From contig JBBCIS010000008.1 in NCBI GenBank assembly GCA_037189845.1, positions 124,001-188,000 on the forward strand: DNA of 64,000 bases, given 5' to 3'. The position numbers and the translations under genes are program-made. This DNA is from JAMLHH01 sp037189845 (GTDB lineage: Bacteria > Bacteroidota > Bacteroidia > Chitinophagales > JADIYW01). The notes under the pieces are model-generated. The model was not told the DNA's origin. It worked only from the letters and a program-made list of their open reading frames with translations, and did no database searches. How positions within the stretch are numbered: position 1 is the stretch's first letter; each line of letters opens with the position of its first letter. Shown piece by piece: positions 1-9,187 of the stretch.

Positions 1-502
1 CATTTCCTTTTAAGCCTACAACTTTTGACAATGTCTGTACATCAGCATCCGGAATAAAATTTTTCCATGTATTTCTGAATTCAGTTACTCCTACATAACC
101 TAAATCATATCCTATACCAATAGTAATACCGCTCTCAACAGCCGGCCAGATCGGGTTTTTATATTTACTGTTATATGCTGCAGGAGAGGAGATCTCAAAT
201 TCAATGATTTTATTCAGGGAAATATTGCTGATGATCAATGATGTTCCTGCGGGAAGAGATATCAGCTTTTGAGAAAGGTAATCTTCCAGCTTCGTCAATG
301 TCTGAGGTCCTAATACTCCATCCACATCTCTGCCGGTCAATCCTAAGATTTTTTGGATTTGCCTGACATATTCTATCAGCGTATTTCCTTCCGGAACAGC
401 ACCTATATACTTTAAAATGGCAATGGCTGTATTCTTGCCAAAGAAACCATCTGCATCAGCCCCGACAGTTTCCTGTATTTTTTTAATTCTTACTACTGAC
501 AT
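1..502 (-). CDS. Peptidoglycan-binding, lysozyme-like protein (partial)
   Basis: The frame is open from an ATG at 502 to the window edge, so about 167 N-terminal residues are visible and the C-terminus is missing. Residues about 3-75 form two short repeats of the peptidoglycan-binding type; the second contains VDGVLGPQTLTKLEDYL. From about residue 95 a segment with FEISS, then SGITIGIGYDLGY, resembles the glycine/tyrosine-rich active-site region of T4/GH24 or pesticin-type lysozymes. There is no signal peptide, so export would need a holin, a type VI-like route or lysis. Inference: a muramidase-type cell-wall hydrolase. It could be a phage-derived endolysin or an interbacterial effector; the missing half should decide. 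Confidence 0.6.
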   Translation of the reverse strand, partial: MSVVRIKKIQETVGADADGFFGKNTAIAILKYIGAVPEGNTLIEYVRQIQKILGLTGRDVDGVLGPQTLTKLEDYLSQKLISLPAGTSLIISNISLNKIIEFEISSPAAYNSKYKNPIWPAVESGITIGIGYDLGYVGVTEFRNTWKNFIPDADVQTLSKVVGLKGN

Positions 503-570
503 AATTGTGTATTTATACAGTATTAAATTAATGAATATTATAAATGTTTTCGGTTTTTAATCAGAAAATA

Positions 571-604
571 TAAAATAAAAAAGCGTTGTCAGAAATGACA
601 ACGC
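571..604 (-). terminator. Rho-independent terminator of the YceI gene
   Basis: A perfect 9-bp stem (GCGTTGTCA/TGACAACGC, 583-604) with a 4-nt loop is followed on the minus strand by a run of T (571-582). It lies about 30 bp past the stop codon of the YceI lipoprotein gene. Confidence 0.85.
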
Positions 605-635
605 TCCTAATAAAAAAATTGTACTTGTAAAAGTA

Positions 636-1259
636 TTAGTTACCTGCTACTAAATCAATTTTGAAGTTGATTTCTTCACTGATTAAGTCATCAGCCTGAC
701 CAGCATAGTTTATGCCCCAGTCAGCTCTTTTGATATTGAAGTCAGCATTTGCTTTCAATGCAGTTTCAGAGATTTCTGTTACGTTAGCTTTAAAAGTAAT
801 GTTTTTGGTAATGTCTTTGATTGTCAGGTTTGCAGAAACATCTACAGTTGATACTCCCGTACCTGTTACATTTGTAATTTCCAATGTTGCTTCAGGAAAT
901 TTTGCTACTGCAAAGAAATCATCTGCTTTTAAGTGGCCATCCAGCTTTGTTTTCCACTCACCTTGTAAATCCAGTGCATTGATGGTTGTCATATCCAATA
1001 CAAACTCACCGCCTGTGATCTGGTCGCCTGTTACAACTACCTTACCGGATTTGATTTTAACCTCGCCATTGTGCTGACCACTTACTTTTCTACCGGTCCA
1101 CAATACTTTAGACGCTTCTGTGTTTACACTTAATTCCGTACCTGCAGTTTCAACGACTTCGGCAGCATCAGTAGTAGTAGCTTTTTCTCCTTCAGGATTA
1201 CTTACACATGCAGTAAATAACAGACCTGCAATTCCGAATACTAAGAATAGTTTTTTCAT
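636..1259 (-). CDS. YceI-family lipoprotein
   Basis: The 207-aa product starts with a lipoprotein signal peptide ending in LLFTAC (Cys18). It is followed by a Thr/Glu-rich linker and one YceI domain (about residues 42-205), with SKVLWTGRKVSGQHNGEVKI at the front and FNIKRADWGINYAG near the end. YceI domains are lipocalin-like beta barrels that bind isoprenoids or similar amphiphiles in the periplasm; the ligand here is unknown. The gene is monocistronic, with a strong terminator downstream. Length and order match the family. Confidence 0.9.
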   Translation of the reverse strand: MKKLFLVFGIAGLLFTACVSNPEGEKATTTDAAEVVETAGTELSVNTEASKVLWTGRKVSGQHNGEVKIKSGKVVVTGDQITGGEFVLDMTTINALDLQGEWKTKLDGHLKADDFFAVAKFPEATLEITNVTGTGVSTVDVSANLTIKDITKNITFKANVTEISETALKANADFNIKRADWGINYAGQADDLISEEINFKIDLVAGN

Positions 1260-1435
1260 GATTTTAATGATTTAAGGTTATAACGTTTTTTCGTTGTTAT
1301 TGTTTCTGATGCTAATATAGTTGCTTTGTTTGGACAATTGTTGTATATACAAATATTATTTTCTGAATTTTTAACATAATTTTTGAAATAGATAACAGAA
1401 AGACGCGTTTAGGGCGATATTTCTATTTAAAAAGG

Positions 1436-1825
1436 CTAACCAAACATTTCAATCCATGCTTCTGTAGTCAGTGGCTTGTCATCACTTTCATTATATACTT
1501 TGTTGAAAAACCGGAATTGATCAGGAGTAAGAAGCATTATTGATGTGAAGACACCTGCAGAAGATAAATAGGCCCGTTCTGCTACTTGCTGCGATTCAGC
1601 TTCAAGATTAATGATGTCTGTAATTTTCTGAATGGAAAGTACCGGAGGATTTCCGCCTTTAAGGTTGTCAAAAATGATGTGTTGATTTCCGTTTACCACC
1701 AATCGTTCATTGATAATGCCGTTGATCTTATCATATTTAGCATAATGGTCGCTGACTTCAAAATTGTACACCGATTTTTTGAAAAGAAGGGTGTAAATTT
1801 TTAATGATTTTGGAGATACTGTCAT
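1436..1825 (-). CDS. C-terminal part of a frame-disrupted unknown protein
   Basis: This 129-aa frame overlaps the preceding gene (1758-2150) by 68 bp in a different frame. No family is recognised. The segment after VYNF (EVSDHYAKYDKINGIINERL onward) reads as a soluble domain and ends TEAWIEMFG. The first 20 residues look like an out-of-frame reading of the upstream gene's C-terminus. Dropping one T from the TTTT run near 1764-1767 would join the two frames into VQF-EVSDHYAKYD and give one product of about 235 aa. The likely status is the distal half of one gene split by a one-base shift, whether by mutation, sequencing error or programmed slippage. Confidence 0.5.
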   Translation of the reverse strand: MTVSPKSLKIYTLLFKKSVYNFEVSDHYAKYDKINGIINERLVVNGNQHIIFDNLKGGNPPVLSIQKITDIINLEAESQQVAERAYLSSAGVFTSIMLLTPDQFRFFNKVYNESDDKPLTTEAWIEMFG

Positions 1826-2150
1826 TTTCGTTCAGCGTATCCCAGTCGATGTTGAGTATCCTGTAATCTTCTGAAAGCTCTTTTTCATCCTTCCAATATG
1901 TAAAGAATCCCATTTCCGGATCGTAGTATTCTATGATTTCATTTTTGATCTTATGTAAGTCAGAAGGGTCCGTATATTTAAAGTAATCCAGCTTCTCTAA
2001 TACAGTGACAAACTCTTTACCTTCTTCTTGCAATTCCTTTCTTACCTTATTGTTGTAGGGATCTTGGTTAAATATTCCTTTTGCTTTTTTAGAGTTATAT
2101 ATGAGATACAGGATAAAAACCAGAATTGCTACGTAAAGGAAATTATTCAT
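1758..2150 (-). CDS. Membrane-anchored unknown protein, N-terminal part
   Basis: The 130-aa frame begins with one transmembrane segment (MNNFLYVAILVFILYLIY) followed by a basic stretch (NSKKAKG), predicting an N-out or signal-anchor topology. The rest is charged and soluble, with no recognised domain, and stops at HPSFQKIGVQF. That stop lies inside the next frame's start region, and a one-base shift would let translation continue into the 1436-1825 frame. Seen: the transmembrane segment and the overlap. Inferred: one gene of about 235 codons. Confidence 0.55.
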   Translation of the reverse strand: MNNFLYVAILVFILYLIYNSKKAKGIFNQDPYNNKVRKELQEEGKEFVTVLEKLDYFKYTDPSDLHKIKNEIIEYYDPEMGFFTYWKDEKELSEDYRILNIDWDTLNENDSISKIIKNLHPSFQKIGVQF

Positions 2151-2433
2151 TCGAATGTTTTATATCCTGAAGTTATGTCATTTTATCCTGAGTTCATGAT
2201 ATTCCGGATTTTCATTCAGTAGTATTATTGAGTTTGTCTGGCTCAGGTGTTGCGTATGCACAACTCTGATAGAACGATCCCGATATCTATGCAGGACATC
2301 CGAATATTAATTCCTGGTGGTGTGGAAAGTCAAAGTAATAGCAGGAATAGCTGCCGTTAAAATCTCATTAGAAATTCATTAGAATGGATGTTATATATAG
2401 ATGTAGTGAGCTGAATTAGGTATTTTTAGTCGA

Positions 2434-2441
2434 AATATTTG
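2434..2441 (+). promoter_or_regulatory. Possible -7 box before the response-regulator gene
   Basis: AATATTTG matches the Bacteroidota -7 consensus TAnnTTTG except at the first base and ends 6 nt before the ATG at 2448. The rest of the 297-bp gap (2151-2447) is AT-rich; I see no further gene or hairpin in it. Confidence 0.35.
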
Positions 2442-2447
2442 TGCACC

Positions 2448-3128
2448 ATGCAAATTCTGATTGTAGAAGATGACAAAAGGATCAGCGATTTTCTGACGAA
2501 AGGTCTTGAAGAAAATGGCTGTCTGGTCACGCTTTGCAGAAATGCAGAGGATGTACTGGAAAGTTTTTTAAATATAGACTGGGGATTGATTATTGTGGAT
2601 GTCATGCTACCGGGAATGGATGGTGTACAGCTTGTGCAGGTATTGAGATATAAGAAGATAGCTGCGCCTGTTCTGATGTTGAGTGCACTTGGTTCTGTGA
2701 ATGATAAGGTGAGTGCGCTGGATTGCGGCGCGGACGATTATCTGACCAAACCTTTTCATTTTGATGAGCTGCTATCCAGGATCAAGGCTGTGACAAGGCG
2801 TTTTCAGCTGGCGCAACAAACGACTCAATCTAATTCGGAGATTGTGATACAGGATATCCGGATAGATATGAATCAGTTCCAGGTGTTCGTCAACGAACAG
2901 CCGGCAGAATTATCTCCAAAGGAATTTAAGCTGTTGACTTATCTGGTGGATAATGCAAATAAAGCAGTGAGCCGATTGCAGATATTGAATGCTGTATGGG
3001 GTATCACTTTTGAAAATCATACCAATGTGGTGGATGTTTATATCTCTTATCTGAGAAGTAAAATAGAGAAAAACGGAAATAAATATATTCATACGGTCAA
3101 AGGAATTGGTTACATTTTCAAAGTATAG
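2448..3128 (+). CDS. OmpR/PhoB-family response regulator
   Basis: A 226-aa regulator with an N-terminal receiver domain: acidic pocket EDD at residues 7-9, phosphoacceptor Asp51 in VDVMLPGMDG, and Lys in DDYLTKPF. A C-terminal winged helix follows (ELSPKEFKLLTYLVDNANKAVSR...VDVYISYLRSKIEK). The ATG at 2448 is preferred to a TTG three codons upstream because MQILIVEDD is the normal family start. Six nucleotides separate it from the histidine kinase gene, so the two form a classical two-component pair. The signal is unknown. Confidence 0.93.
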   Translation: MQILIVEDDKRISDFLTKGLEENGCLVTLCRNAEDVLESFLNIDWGLIIVDVMLPGMDGVQLVQVLRYKKIAAPVLMLSALGSVNDKVSALDCGADDYLTKPFHFDELLSRIKAVTRRFQLAQQTTQSNSEIVIQDIRIDMNQFQVFVNEQPAELSPKEFKLLTYLVDNANKAVSRLQILNAVWGITFENHTNVVDVYISYLRSKIEKNGNKYIHTVKGIGYIFKV

Positions 3129-3134
3129 ATTAAG

Positions 3135-4469
3135 ATGCAGCTGAAGAACAGGCTTTCGATATATTCAGTTTTGATTTTCAGTGTAGTCATTTTTGTGGCT
3201 TCTGCAGCCATTTATATTTCATTTTACCGGTGGATGAAGCATAATGAAATCCAGATTCTGGAAAGTAAAACTTTGCTGGCAGCGGTATTTTATCTGGAGC
3301 AGGATGAAAGTAGTAATTCTGAACATGAGAGTATCAAGGATAAGCTGAGGAAGTCGATTTCCCGAAAGGATATAGCAATATATAATACACAAAATATTGT
3401 AGCCAGAGGTGAAATGTTACCGGACAAGAATATTACCGTGGAGTTTTTGAACACTATCAGAAAAAACCGGCAGGCTAATTTTACTACGGATAGATTTTTT
3501 TATAATGGCCTGTTTTATGCGGATAATGAGGGGAATTTTGTAGTGGTGGCCCGTGAGCTGAAAGATGATTTTGATAACCAGATGTACACTTTGCTGCAAA
3601 TTCTGATTGTCGTATTTGTTATCGGGGTTATTTTGATTTATCTTTTTTCGCAGCTGCTGGGACGTTTTGCCTATGAGCCTATCATTCAGATTATAGAACA
3701 AATCAAGGAACGGGACAATAAAAACTTTTACGAACCTATCGTACTGGAAAAGTCATATACTGAAATTGAAGATCTGGTCAGGACATACAATCATTTTATC
3801 GACAGGCTGGCGCAGACTTTTCATGTGCAGAAGAATTTTATAGATTATGTATCTCATGAATTGCGTACACCTATCACTGCACTAATGGGGACACTGGAAG
3901 TGACGCATCAAAAAAAACGTACAGTAGATGAGTATCAGCAGGCAATAGTCCAGTCAAAGCAATATGTCTACGATCTGGAAGAAACACTGGATAAAATGAT
4001 GTTGCTGTCCGGGGTCAAAACAAGCTTTGAATTTAAGACAGTGCGTATAGATGAAATTATCTGGCAGGTGATAGAAAATGCTGTTTTGTATCATCAGGCT
4101 CAGATAGATGTAAAAATAGAGGTCGAAGATTCTGTCCATCTCAATGTATATGGGAATACCAATCTATTGGCACTGGCTTTCAGCAACCTGGTAGAGAATG
4201 CTGTTAAATATTCTGATAACCAACCTGTTGAAGTTCTTCTGAAGAGTGTGGGAAGCAGTTTGCAAATAGAAATCATAGACAGGGGTATCGGTATTCCGGA
4301 AAGTGACCTGAATCAGATTACTCAAAATTTTTACCGGGGTAAGAATACAAAAGGATACCAGGGAAAAGGTATTGGCTTGTCAATGGCACAGATTGTTTTT
4401 TCACTGCATAGGATGGAGTTGTCGGTGTATTCAGACGGGAAAGGTACAGTCGTGAAAGTGAGTGTATAA
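3135..4469 (+). CDS. Sensor histidine kinase
   Basis: A 444-aa membrane kinase. Transmembrane segments at about 12-30 and 151-172 flank a periplasmic sensor of about 120 residues without a recognised fold. A HAMP-like linker, a dimerisation domain with H-box VSHELRTPITAL (His241), an N-box (LAFSNLVENAVKYSD), G1 (DRGIGIPE) and G2 (GKGIGLSM) follow. All residues needed for autophosphorylation are present. It is co-transcribed with the OmpR-type regulator just upstream, its presumed phosphorylation partner. Confidence 0.93.
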   Translation: MQLKNRLSIYSVLIFSVVIFVASAAIYISFYRWMKHNEIQILESKTLLAAVFYLEQDESSNSEHESIKDKLRKSISRKDIAIYNTQNIVARGEMLPDKNITVEFLNTIRKNRQANFTTDRFFYNGLFYADNEGNFVVVARELKDDFDNQMYTLLQILIVVFVIGVILIYLFSQLLGRFAYEPIIQIIEQIKERDNKNFYEPIVLEKSYTEIEDLVRTYNHFIDRLAQTFHVQKNFIDYVSHELRTPITALMGTLEVTHQKKRTVDEYQQAIVQSKQYVYDLEETLDKMMLLSGVKTSFEFKTVRIDEIIWQVIENAVLYHQAQIDVKIEVEDSVHLNVYGNTNLLALAFSNLVENAVKYSDNQPVEVLLKSVGSSLQIEIIDRGIGIPESDLNQITQNFYRGKNTKGYQGKGIGLSMAQIVFSLHRMELSVYSDGKGTVVKVSV

Positions 4470-4572
4470 ATGATGATCCGGTGTATCTGTAAAAGGTGAT
4501 ATCAAATTCTTAACACATGTTTATTCCTGTAAAATCAGGAGGTTTCACTCATTTCTCTTATTTTAATAGGAT

Positions 4573-5865
4573 ATGAAGCTACACACCAGAATTTTTATCG
4601 GAATGCTGTTCGGAGTGGTTGCCGGATGGATTGTCAGACAGTTAGATTTACCGGCAGATACACTTTCTGTGATTAGTGCTTGGGTAGAACCGGTTGGTAA
4701 GATTTTTATGAACCTGATTTTCATGATGGTGATTCCTTTGATTCTGTCAGCATTGATCCTGGGAATAGCTGAGATCGGCGATTTACGCAAATTGGGGAGA
4801 ATGGGTGGCTCACTTTTAAAATATACGTTGCTGGTAAGCTTTATTGCTGTAATGATAGGTGTGAGTCTGGTCAATATTTTTAATCCCGGTAAAAGAATTT
4901 CAGAAAACACCCGTCAATATCTGTTGGAAGAATACCGAACGGAAGCTGCAAACGCTCAACAATTTTCTGAAGAGAATCAAAAGAAGACTGTAGGTGATAT
5001 CGTTGCGAATTTGATACCTAAAAATCCTATACATGAGATGAGCCATGCATTTGATCCTAAGAATACGGGTGGAGGATTGATTTCTGTAATGGTTTTTGCG
5101 TTGATTTTCGGTATAGCAATGGCTGCTGTCGGAGAGGTAAAATCCGCTCCCGTCAGGCAGTTTTTAGAATCTTTGTATGAGATCGTTTTAAAGGTAATAG
5201 GCTATGCAATGGCTTTGGCGCCGTATGGAGTTGCAGCTCTGCTGTTTAATATGGTTCTGAATGTAGGAGCAGATTTCCTGATATCTCTGATGTGGTATGT
5301 CGGAATTGTCTTGCTGGGATTAGCACTACATCAGTTTGTTACTTATGCGATAGTGCTGAAATACTTTGCAAATAGAAATCCCTGGCAGTTCATGAAAGAT
5401 ATGGGTGAAGTGACTCTGACGGCATTTTCTACCAGCTCTAGCAATGCTACGTTGCCGACAGCGATACGGGTGAGTATAGAAAAACTAAAGATTCCCAAGC
5501 CTGTTACACATTTTGTGCTGACAGTAGGCAGTACTGCCAATCAGAATGGAACCGCATTGTTTGAAGGCATTACAGTGTTGTTTCTGGCACAATGTTTCGA
5601 TGTAGAGTTGTCTTTTACCTCTCAGATCATGGTCGTAGTTCTTTGTGTGCTGGCTGGTGTGGGTACCGCAGGAGTTCCCGGCGGGTCTCTGCCTGTGATT
5701 GTAACAATTTTAGTTTCTATAGGAGTACCGGGGGAGTCTATCGCATTGATTTACGGAGTAGACAGAATTCTCGATATGTCACGTACTGTGATCAATGTCA
5801 ACGGGGACATTACAGCAGCAGCTTATATTCAGCATCAGGAGGAGAAATTGATGGCAGAAGCTTAG
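4573..5865 (+). CDS. Dicarboxylate/amino acid:cation symporter (DAACS)
   Basis: A 430-aa inner-membrane transporter of the GltP/DctA/GLT family. Family signatures are visible: the serine-rich hairpin STSSSNATLPT, the NxxGT motif as NQNGTALFEG, the second hairpin GVPGGSLPVIVTIL, and the DRILDMSRTVINVNGD motif whose Asp/Arg/Asn residues contact substrate and Na+/H+. The Arg in DMSRT is compatible with acidic substrates such as glutamate, aspartate or C4-dicarboxylates; which one cannot be told. It follows the two-component pair by about 100 bp and may be its target, which is only inferred from position. Confidence 0.9.
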   Translation: MKLHTRIFIGMLFGVVAGWIVRQLDLPADTLSVISAWVEPVGKIFMNLIFMMVIPLILSALILGIAEIGDLRKLGRMGGSLLKYTLLVSFIAVMIGVSLVNIFNPGKRISENTRQYLLEEYRTEAANAQQFSEENQKKTVGDIVANLIPKNPIHEMSHAFDPKNTGGGLISVMVFALIFGIAMAAVGEVKSAPVRQFLESLYEIVLKVIGYAMALAPYGVAALLFNMVLNVGADFLISLMWYVGIVLLGLALHQFVTYAIVLKYFANRNPWQFMKDMGEVTLTAFSTSSSNATLPTAIRVSIEKLKIPKPVTHFVLTVGSTANQNGTALFEGITVLFLAQCFDVELSFTSQIMVVVLCVLAGVGTAGVPGGSLPVIVTILVSIGVPGESIALIYGVDRILDMSRTVINVNGDITAAAYIQHQEEKLMAEA

Positions 5866-5927
5866 AGCTTATTGAGGTAGACAGTCCTCCGTCAATAGTT
5901 CACCGTATTCGCTGATTTGTACTGGAG

Positions 5928-6746
5928 CTATCTTAATTTGTGTTCATTCTTGAAATTCGTGTCCGGTTTTTCTCTGCTAATAAGAGTAATTCCCAACCAA
6001 TATGCAGGGGCCAATACAAATGCTGGTACCATCATCGGAAAGTAAAATGCCGGACTGATAAAATTGAACAGGAAGAAACAGATGATACCTATTCCGCAGA
6101 AAATGGTGAGTATGATTGTTGTCCATTTGGGAATGGATGCATTTCTGAATAATATCCAGCTCAGCCATACTGTAGAAAGATAAACAAGTGTTCTGCCGCT
6201 AGTTCTGATAAATTCATGGTAATCGTATTGAAGTATAAAATCGTCTGCATTTTTTCCTGAGCTGACCCAGGTATTCATTTCTTTACTTAAGTTGTATGAG
6301 CTGTAATTGTCCCATATCATCAGAATAACAGAAATGATAAATGGAATACTGATGAATTTTTGAATGGTTGAGATCTTATACCGGTATTGTTTTATGATAG
6401 CTATGAATCCTGTTGCAAATAATATTGTAGCAAAGAGCAGCATACTATATCTGAAATGTTCTTCTGATATTCTTTCCAGTAATTTGGCAAACTCTTCGGG
6501 TGGGCCCAGCATCAACGGAGGTCCGATAACCGATCCCAATACAAAGAGATAAATTCCCCCTTTATTTGATCCGGGTGAAGAGATGAACCAACCTAACAGC
6601 CAGGAAACTACTGCCAGAATGAAGGAGGCTGTCAAGAAGTCTTTAAATGTATATGTAGTAGTCCAGTAAGGAGAGAAATTTGAAAGTATGGTGCTGAACG
6701 GTAAAATAACCAACAGGATGATGGATGATATTTTAAGGAATTTCAT
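5928..6746 (-). CDS. Multi-pass membrane protein, unknown
   Basis: About 272 aa with some seven hydrophobic segments and few charged loops; no known family is recognised. The start chosen is MKFLKISSIILLVILP at 6746, which reads as a normal first membrane helix. An upstream ATG at 6824 would add 26 ordinary residues and overlap the AraC-type gene's stop as ATGA, so coupled translation from there remains possible. Its position behind the regulator gene suggests a small two-gene operon. Confidence 0.6.
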   Translation of the reverse strand: MKFLKISSIILLVILPFSTILSNFSPYWTTTYTFKDFLTASFILAVVSWLLGWFISSPGSNKGGIYLFVLGSVIGPPLMLGPPEEFAKLLERISEEHFRYSMLLFATILFATGFIAIIKQYRYKISTIQKFISIPFIISVILMIWDNYSSYNLSKEMNTWVSSGKNADDFILQYDYHEFIRTSGRTLVYLSTVWLSWILFRNASIPKWTTIILTIFCGIGIICFFLFNFISPAFYFPMMVPAFVLAPAYWLGITLISREKPDTNFKNEHKLR

Positions 6747-6820
6747 TGATGTATAATTTGTTACCGGTAAAAATAATGAGCATATATTTTTATAAGTGGT
6801 ACAAACAGGACGTTCTTGGA

Positions 6821-7651
6821 TCAATGTTCAAATTCTCCAAAATATCTTTCAGGAGCTTTTTGCTCCAGTAAGTAAAACTGAGTAGGAGCGTAGCCGGTGT
6901 ACTTTTTATAATTTCTGGAGAGATGCTGATAGTCGTAAAATCCACTTTCGATAGCTATTGAAAACCAGTCTTTCTGTGGGAATCTGTTTTTGAGCAGATA
7001 GGCGAGATCCAGCCTGACCAGATTCTGATAATCTTTAGGAGTGATACCGGTACAGGATTTAAAAGCCCGGTCAAATTGCCTGTAACATAGGTTGGACTGA
7101 TTTGCATACCAGTCTAAGTTGTTTTGTTGAAAAGGGTTCAATAACTGTCCGGCTATCTGATGTATAGGGTGTGTTTTTCTTTGGGTATTTTTGAATTGCC
7201 TGGTAAGAAATTCTTCTATGACCATAATCATTTCTGAATAATCTTTGCAGCCAGCCAGTTGTTCGTTGATCAGATGAATATCTCTTCCCGGTAGTAGTTC
7301 GCCGTCTATATATTGATTGCTCAGCTTTTCAGCAGAGATTTTAAATACAGAAGACAGAACTCCTGGTTGAAATACAACCTGAAAGTTTAAAAAACGACTT
7401 CCTACTTTCCTATAGGTTAGTTCCGTATGTTGACCAAACAAAACGACTTTATATTGAAAGTTTTTGCCGTTTCGGTAATCTGCATTTTCGCAGTCAAACG
7501 GTGTGAATTGCAGGCAATGTTCTATTCTGGGCCTGTATGCCTTTACCTGACAGGAATGAAGAGGTTCATGTGTAAAATCAAAATCAATAATTCTGTAAAA
7601 TCGTACAAAATCTTTAAGATGTGTTCCCGGTGCGATATTGTTTAACAGCAT
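6821..7651 (-). CDS. AraC-family transcriptional regulator
   Basis: A 276-aa regulator. Residues 1-150 resemble the N-terminal DUF6597-type domain of many Bacteroidota AraC proteins (NIAPGTHLKDFVRFYRI...FQVVFQPGVLSSVFKI). The C-terminal 100 residues carry the two AraC helix-turn-helices (NLCYRQFDRAFKSCTGITPK and IAIESGFYDYQHLSRNYKKY), ending with GYAPTQF. It probably controls itself and the overlapping downstream membrane-protein gene. The inducer is not evident. Confidence 0.87.
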   Translation of the reverse strand: MLLNNIAPGTHLKDFVRFYRIIDFDFTHEPLHSCQVKAYRPRIEHCLQFTPFDCENADYRNGKNFQYKVVLFGQHTELTYRKVGSRFLNFQVVFQPGVLSSVFKISAEKLSNQYIDGELLPGRDIHLINEQLAGCKDYSEMIMVIEEFLTRQFKNTQRKTHPIHQIAGQLLNPFQQNNLDWYANQSNLCYRQFDRAFKSCTGITPKDYQNLVRLDLAYLLKNRFPQKDWFSIAIESGFYDYQHLSRNYKKYTGYAPTQFYLLEQKAPERYFGEFEH

Positions 7652-7777
7652 ATCTACGGGATTTTTGAGTTTGTAAATTGATTTTAAATGAAGTTAGTGA
7701 TTTTTGTGATATGAAGAAAATACTATCTGCTTTTCTTTAAACAGGATATAACTTGTTTATTGAGTACTTGTGCATTA

Positions 7778-8164
7778 TTATTTCATCTGAACAGGATGGA
7801 TAATATTGTCTTCTAATGTAACTTCTGTATCCGAAAAATCGATAAGCTTTAATTCAAATAATGAATTAAGCTGTTCAATGATCGTATTATCCAGGCCTTT
7901 TGGGACTTTTGAATATTGTTCTGCCATATAATCGACGTATTCTGTCACTGTTAGTTTACCTTTTGCATCCAGAAAAATTATCTGTGGCCATTCGTACATT
8001 GTAATCATTCTGGGACCATGTGGATCATGGACAACTATTTGTCTTTCATTCAGCCACATCCATGATGCAACTCTATAGAAATATTTGCCCTTAAATTCAT
8101 ACTCTGTTAAGGCGAGAAACTCAGGTATGTCTTTTTTGAAGTACTTTTTAAATATGTTAAGCAT
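7778..8164 (-). CDS. Small unknown protein
   Basis: A 128-aa soluble protein without a signal peptide. The central block KYFYRVASWMWLNERQIVVHD is Trp/Tyr-rich and is followed by PRMITMYEWPQIIFLDAKG. No family is recognised. It lies 29 bp downstream of the MORN/TonB-C gene at 8194-9087 in the same direction and could share its transcript. Confidence 0.6.
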   Translation of the reverse strand: MLNIFKKYFKKDIPEFLALTEYEFKGKYFYRVASWMWLNERQIVVHDPHGPRMITMYEWPQIIFLDAKGKLTVTEYVDYMAEQYSKVPKGLDNTIIEQLNSLFELKLIDFSDTEVTLEDNIIHPVQMK

Positions 8165-8193
8165 AAACGAGACTTCAGTGGTTCGAAGATTGG

Positions 8194-9087
8194 TTATCTG
8201 GCTAATCTGAATTTTATGGGTACGGTCATTCGTGTTGTCACGGGCTTGTCATTATATATTGCCGGAATCCAATTGTCCTTCGTTAATTTCATTACACGCA
8301 ATGCTTCTTCGCTCAACCCATCTTTGATACCTTCTTTGATCTCAAAATTATGGGCATTGCCCTCTTTGTCTATAACGAAAGTGATAATTACGGTTCCCTG
8401 TGTACCATTATCCAAAGCCATTTCCGGGTATCTGATATTGTAATTTATGTGTGACATCATCTCACTTTTATCCCCTAAATATAGTGCTGGTCTGTCTAAT
8501 TTTACTTCGATCACCCCCTCATCAGTAATTACTTCTGTCTCAACATCAGACTGGTTATCAGTAGGATTTTTATAAAATAAAAGTTCCTTGGTGTTGAAAT
8601 TGTATTTTTGAATCAATCCTGATTGTTCATCAAAAAATTCCCAGATTCCGATTCTTATATCTTCTTTGTAATTTCCCTGATTTCTAAGAGAAATTCCGTC
8701 TGAAAAGTAGGTTTTCCATTGTTCGCTCTTTTTGCCATCATGATAGTTACCCTGGCTTTTGATTTTTCCTTTGTAACCATATTCTGTCCAAAGCCCTTCC
8801 TTTTTGTCATTTCTATAATGTCCCCTAGTATTGATCGTTCCACTATAACCGTATTCTGTCCACAGGCTGTCTTTTAATCCATCTTTGTAATATCCTTCGA
8901 TTTTCAATTTGTTATTACCATACTTCTGATATAAACCATGTTTGATGTCCGGATTACTTTTTAAAACATAATAAACTTCGCTGTCATAAGACTTCTTAGG
9001 GCCGGTGGTGATTTTTATAGTTTCTTGTCCGAAAATATTCAGGCAGAAACCTGCAAAAAATAGAAATAATAAAATATAATCTTTCAT
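8194..9087 (-). CDS. Exported MORN-repeat protein with TonB C-terminal domain
   Basis: 297 aa. A signal peptide (residues 1-20, ending IFGQ) is followed by about five MORN/YwqK-like repeats of about 22 residues with the pattern GYYKDGLKDSLWTEYG. The last 100 residues are a TonB C-terminal domain (INYNIRYPEMALDNGTQGTV ... WIPAIYNDKPV). TonB-C domains normally contact outer-membrane receptors, but here only the cleavable signal could span the inner membrane. It is clearly paralogous to the gene at 9713-10663. Inference: a periplasmic or envelope scaffold rather than a classical energy transducer. Confidence 0.8.
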   Translation of the reverse strand: MKDYILLFLFFAGFCLNIFGQETIKITTGPKKSYDSEVYYVLKSNPDIKHGLYQKYGNNKLKIEGYYKDGLKDSLWTEYGYSGTINTRGHYRNDKKEGLWTEYGYKGKIKSQGNYHDGKKSEQWKTYFSDGISLRNQGNYKEDIRIGIWEFFDEQSGLIQKYNFNTKELLFYKNPTDNQSDVETEVITDEGVIEVKLDRPALYLGDKSEMMSHINYNIRYPEMALDNGTQGTVIITFVIDKEGNAHNFEIKEGIKDGLSEEALRVMKLTKDNWIPAIYNDKPVTTRMTVPIKFRLAR

Positions 9088-9187
9088 GACTACAAGATAT
9101 GCTTTTTATCATCTTTAGTCTATCAGTACTGTTTTAGAATGGGATATTAAAAAACAGAGATCAGACATCTAAATCTTCTCTAACAAC

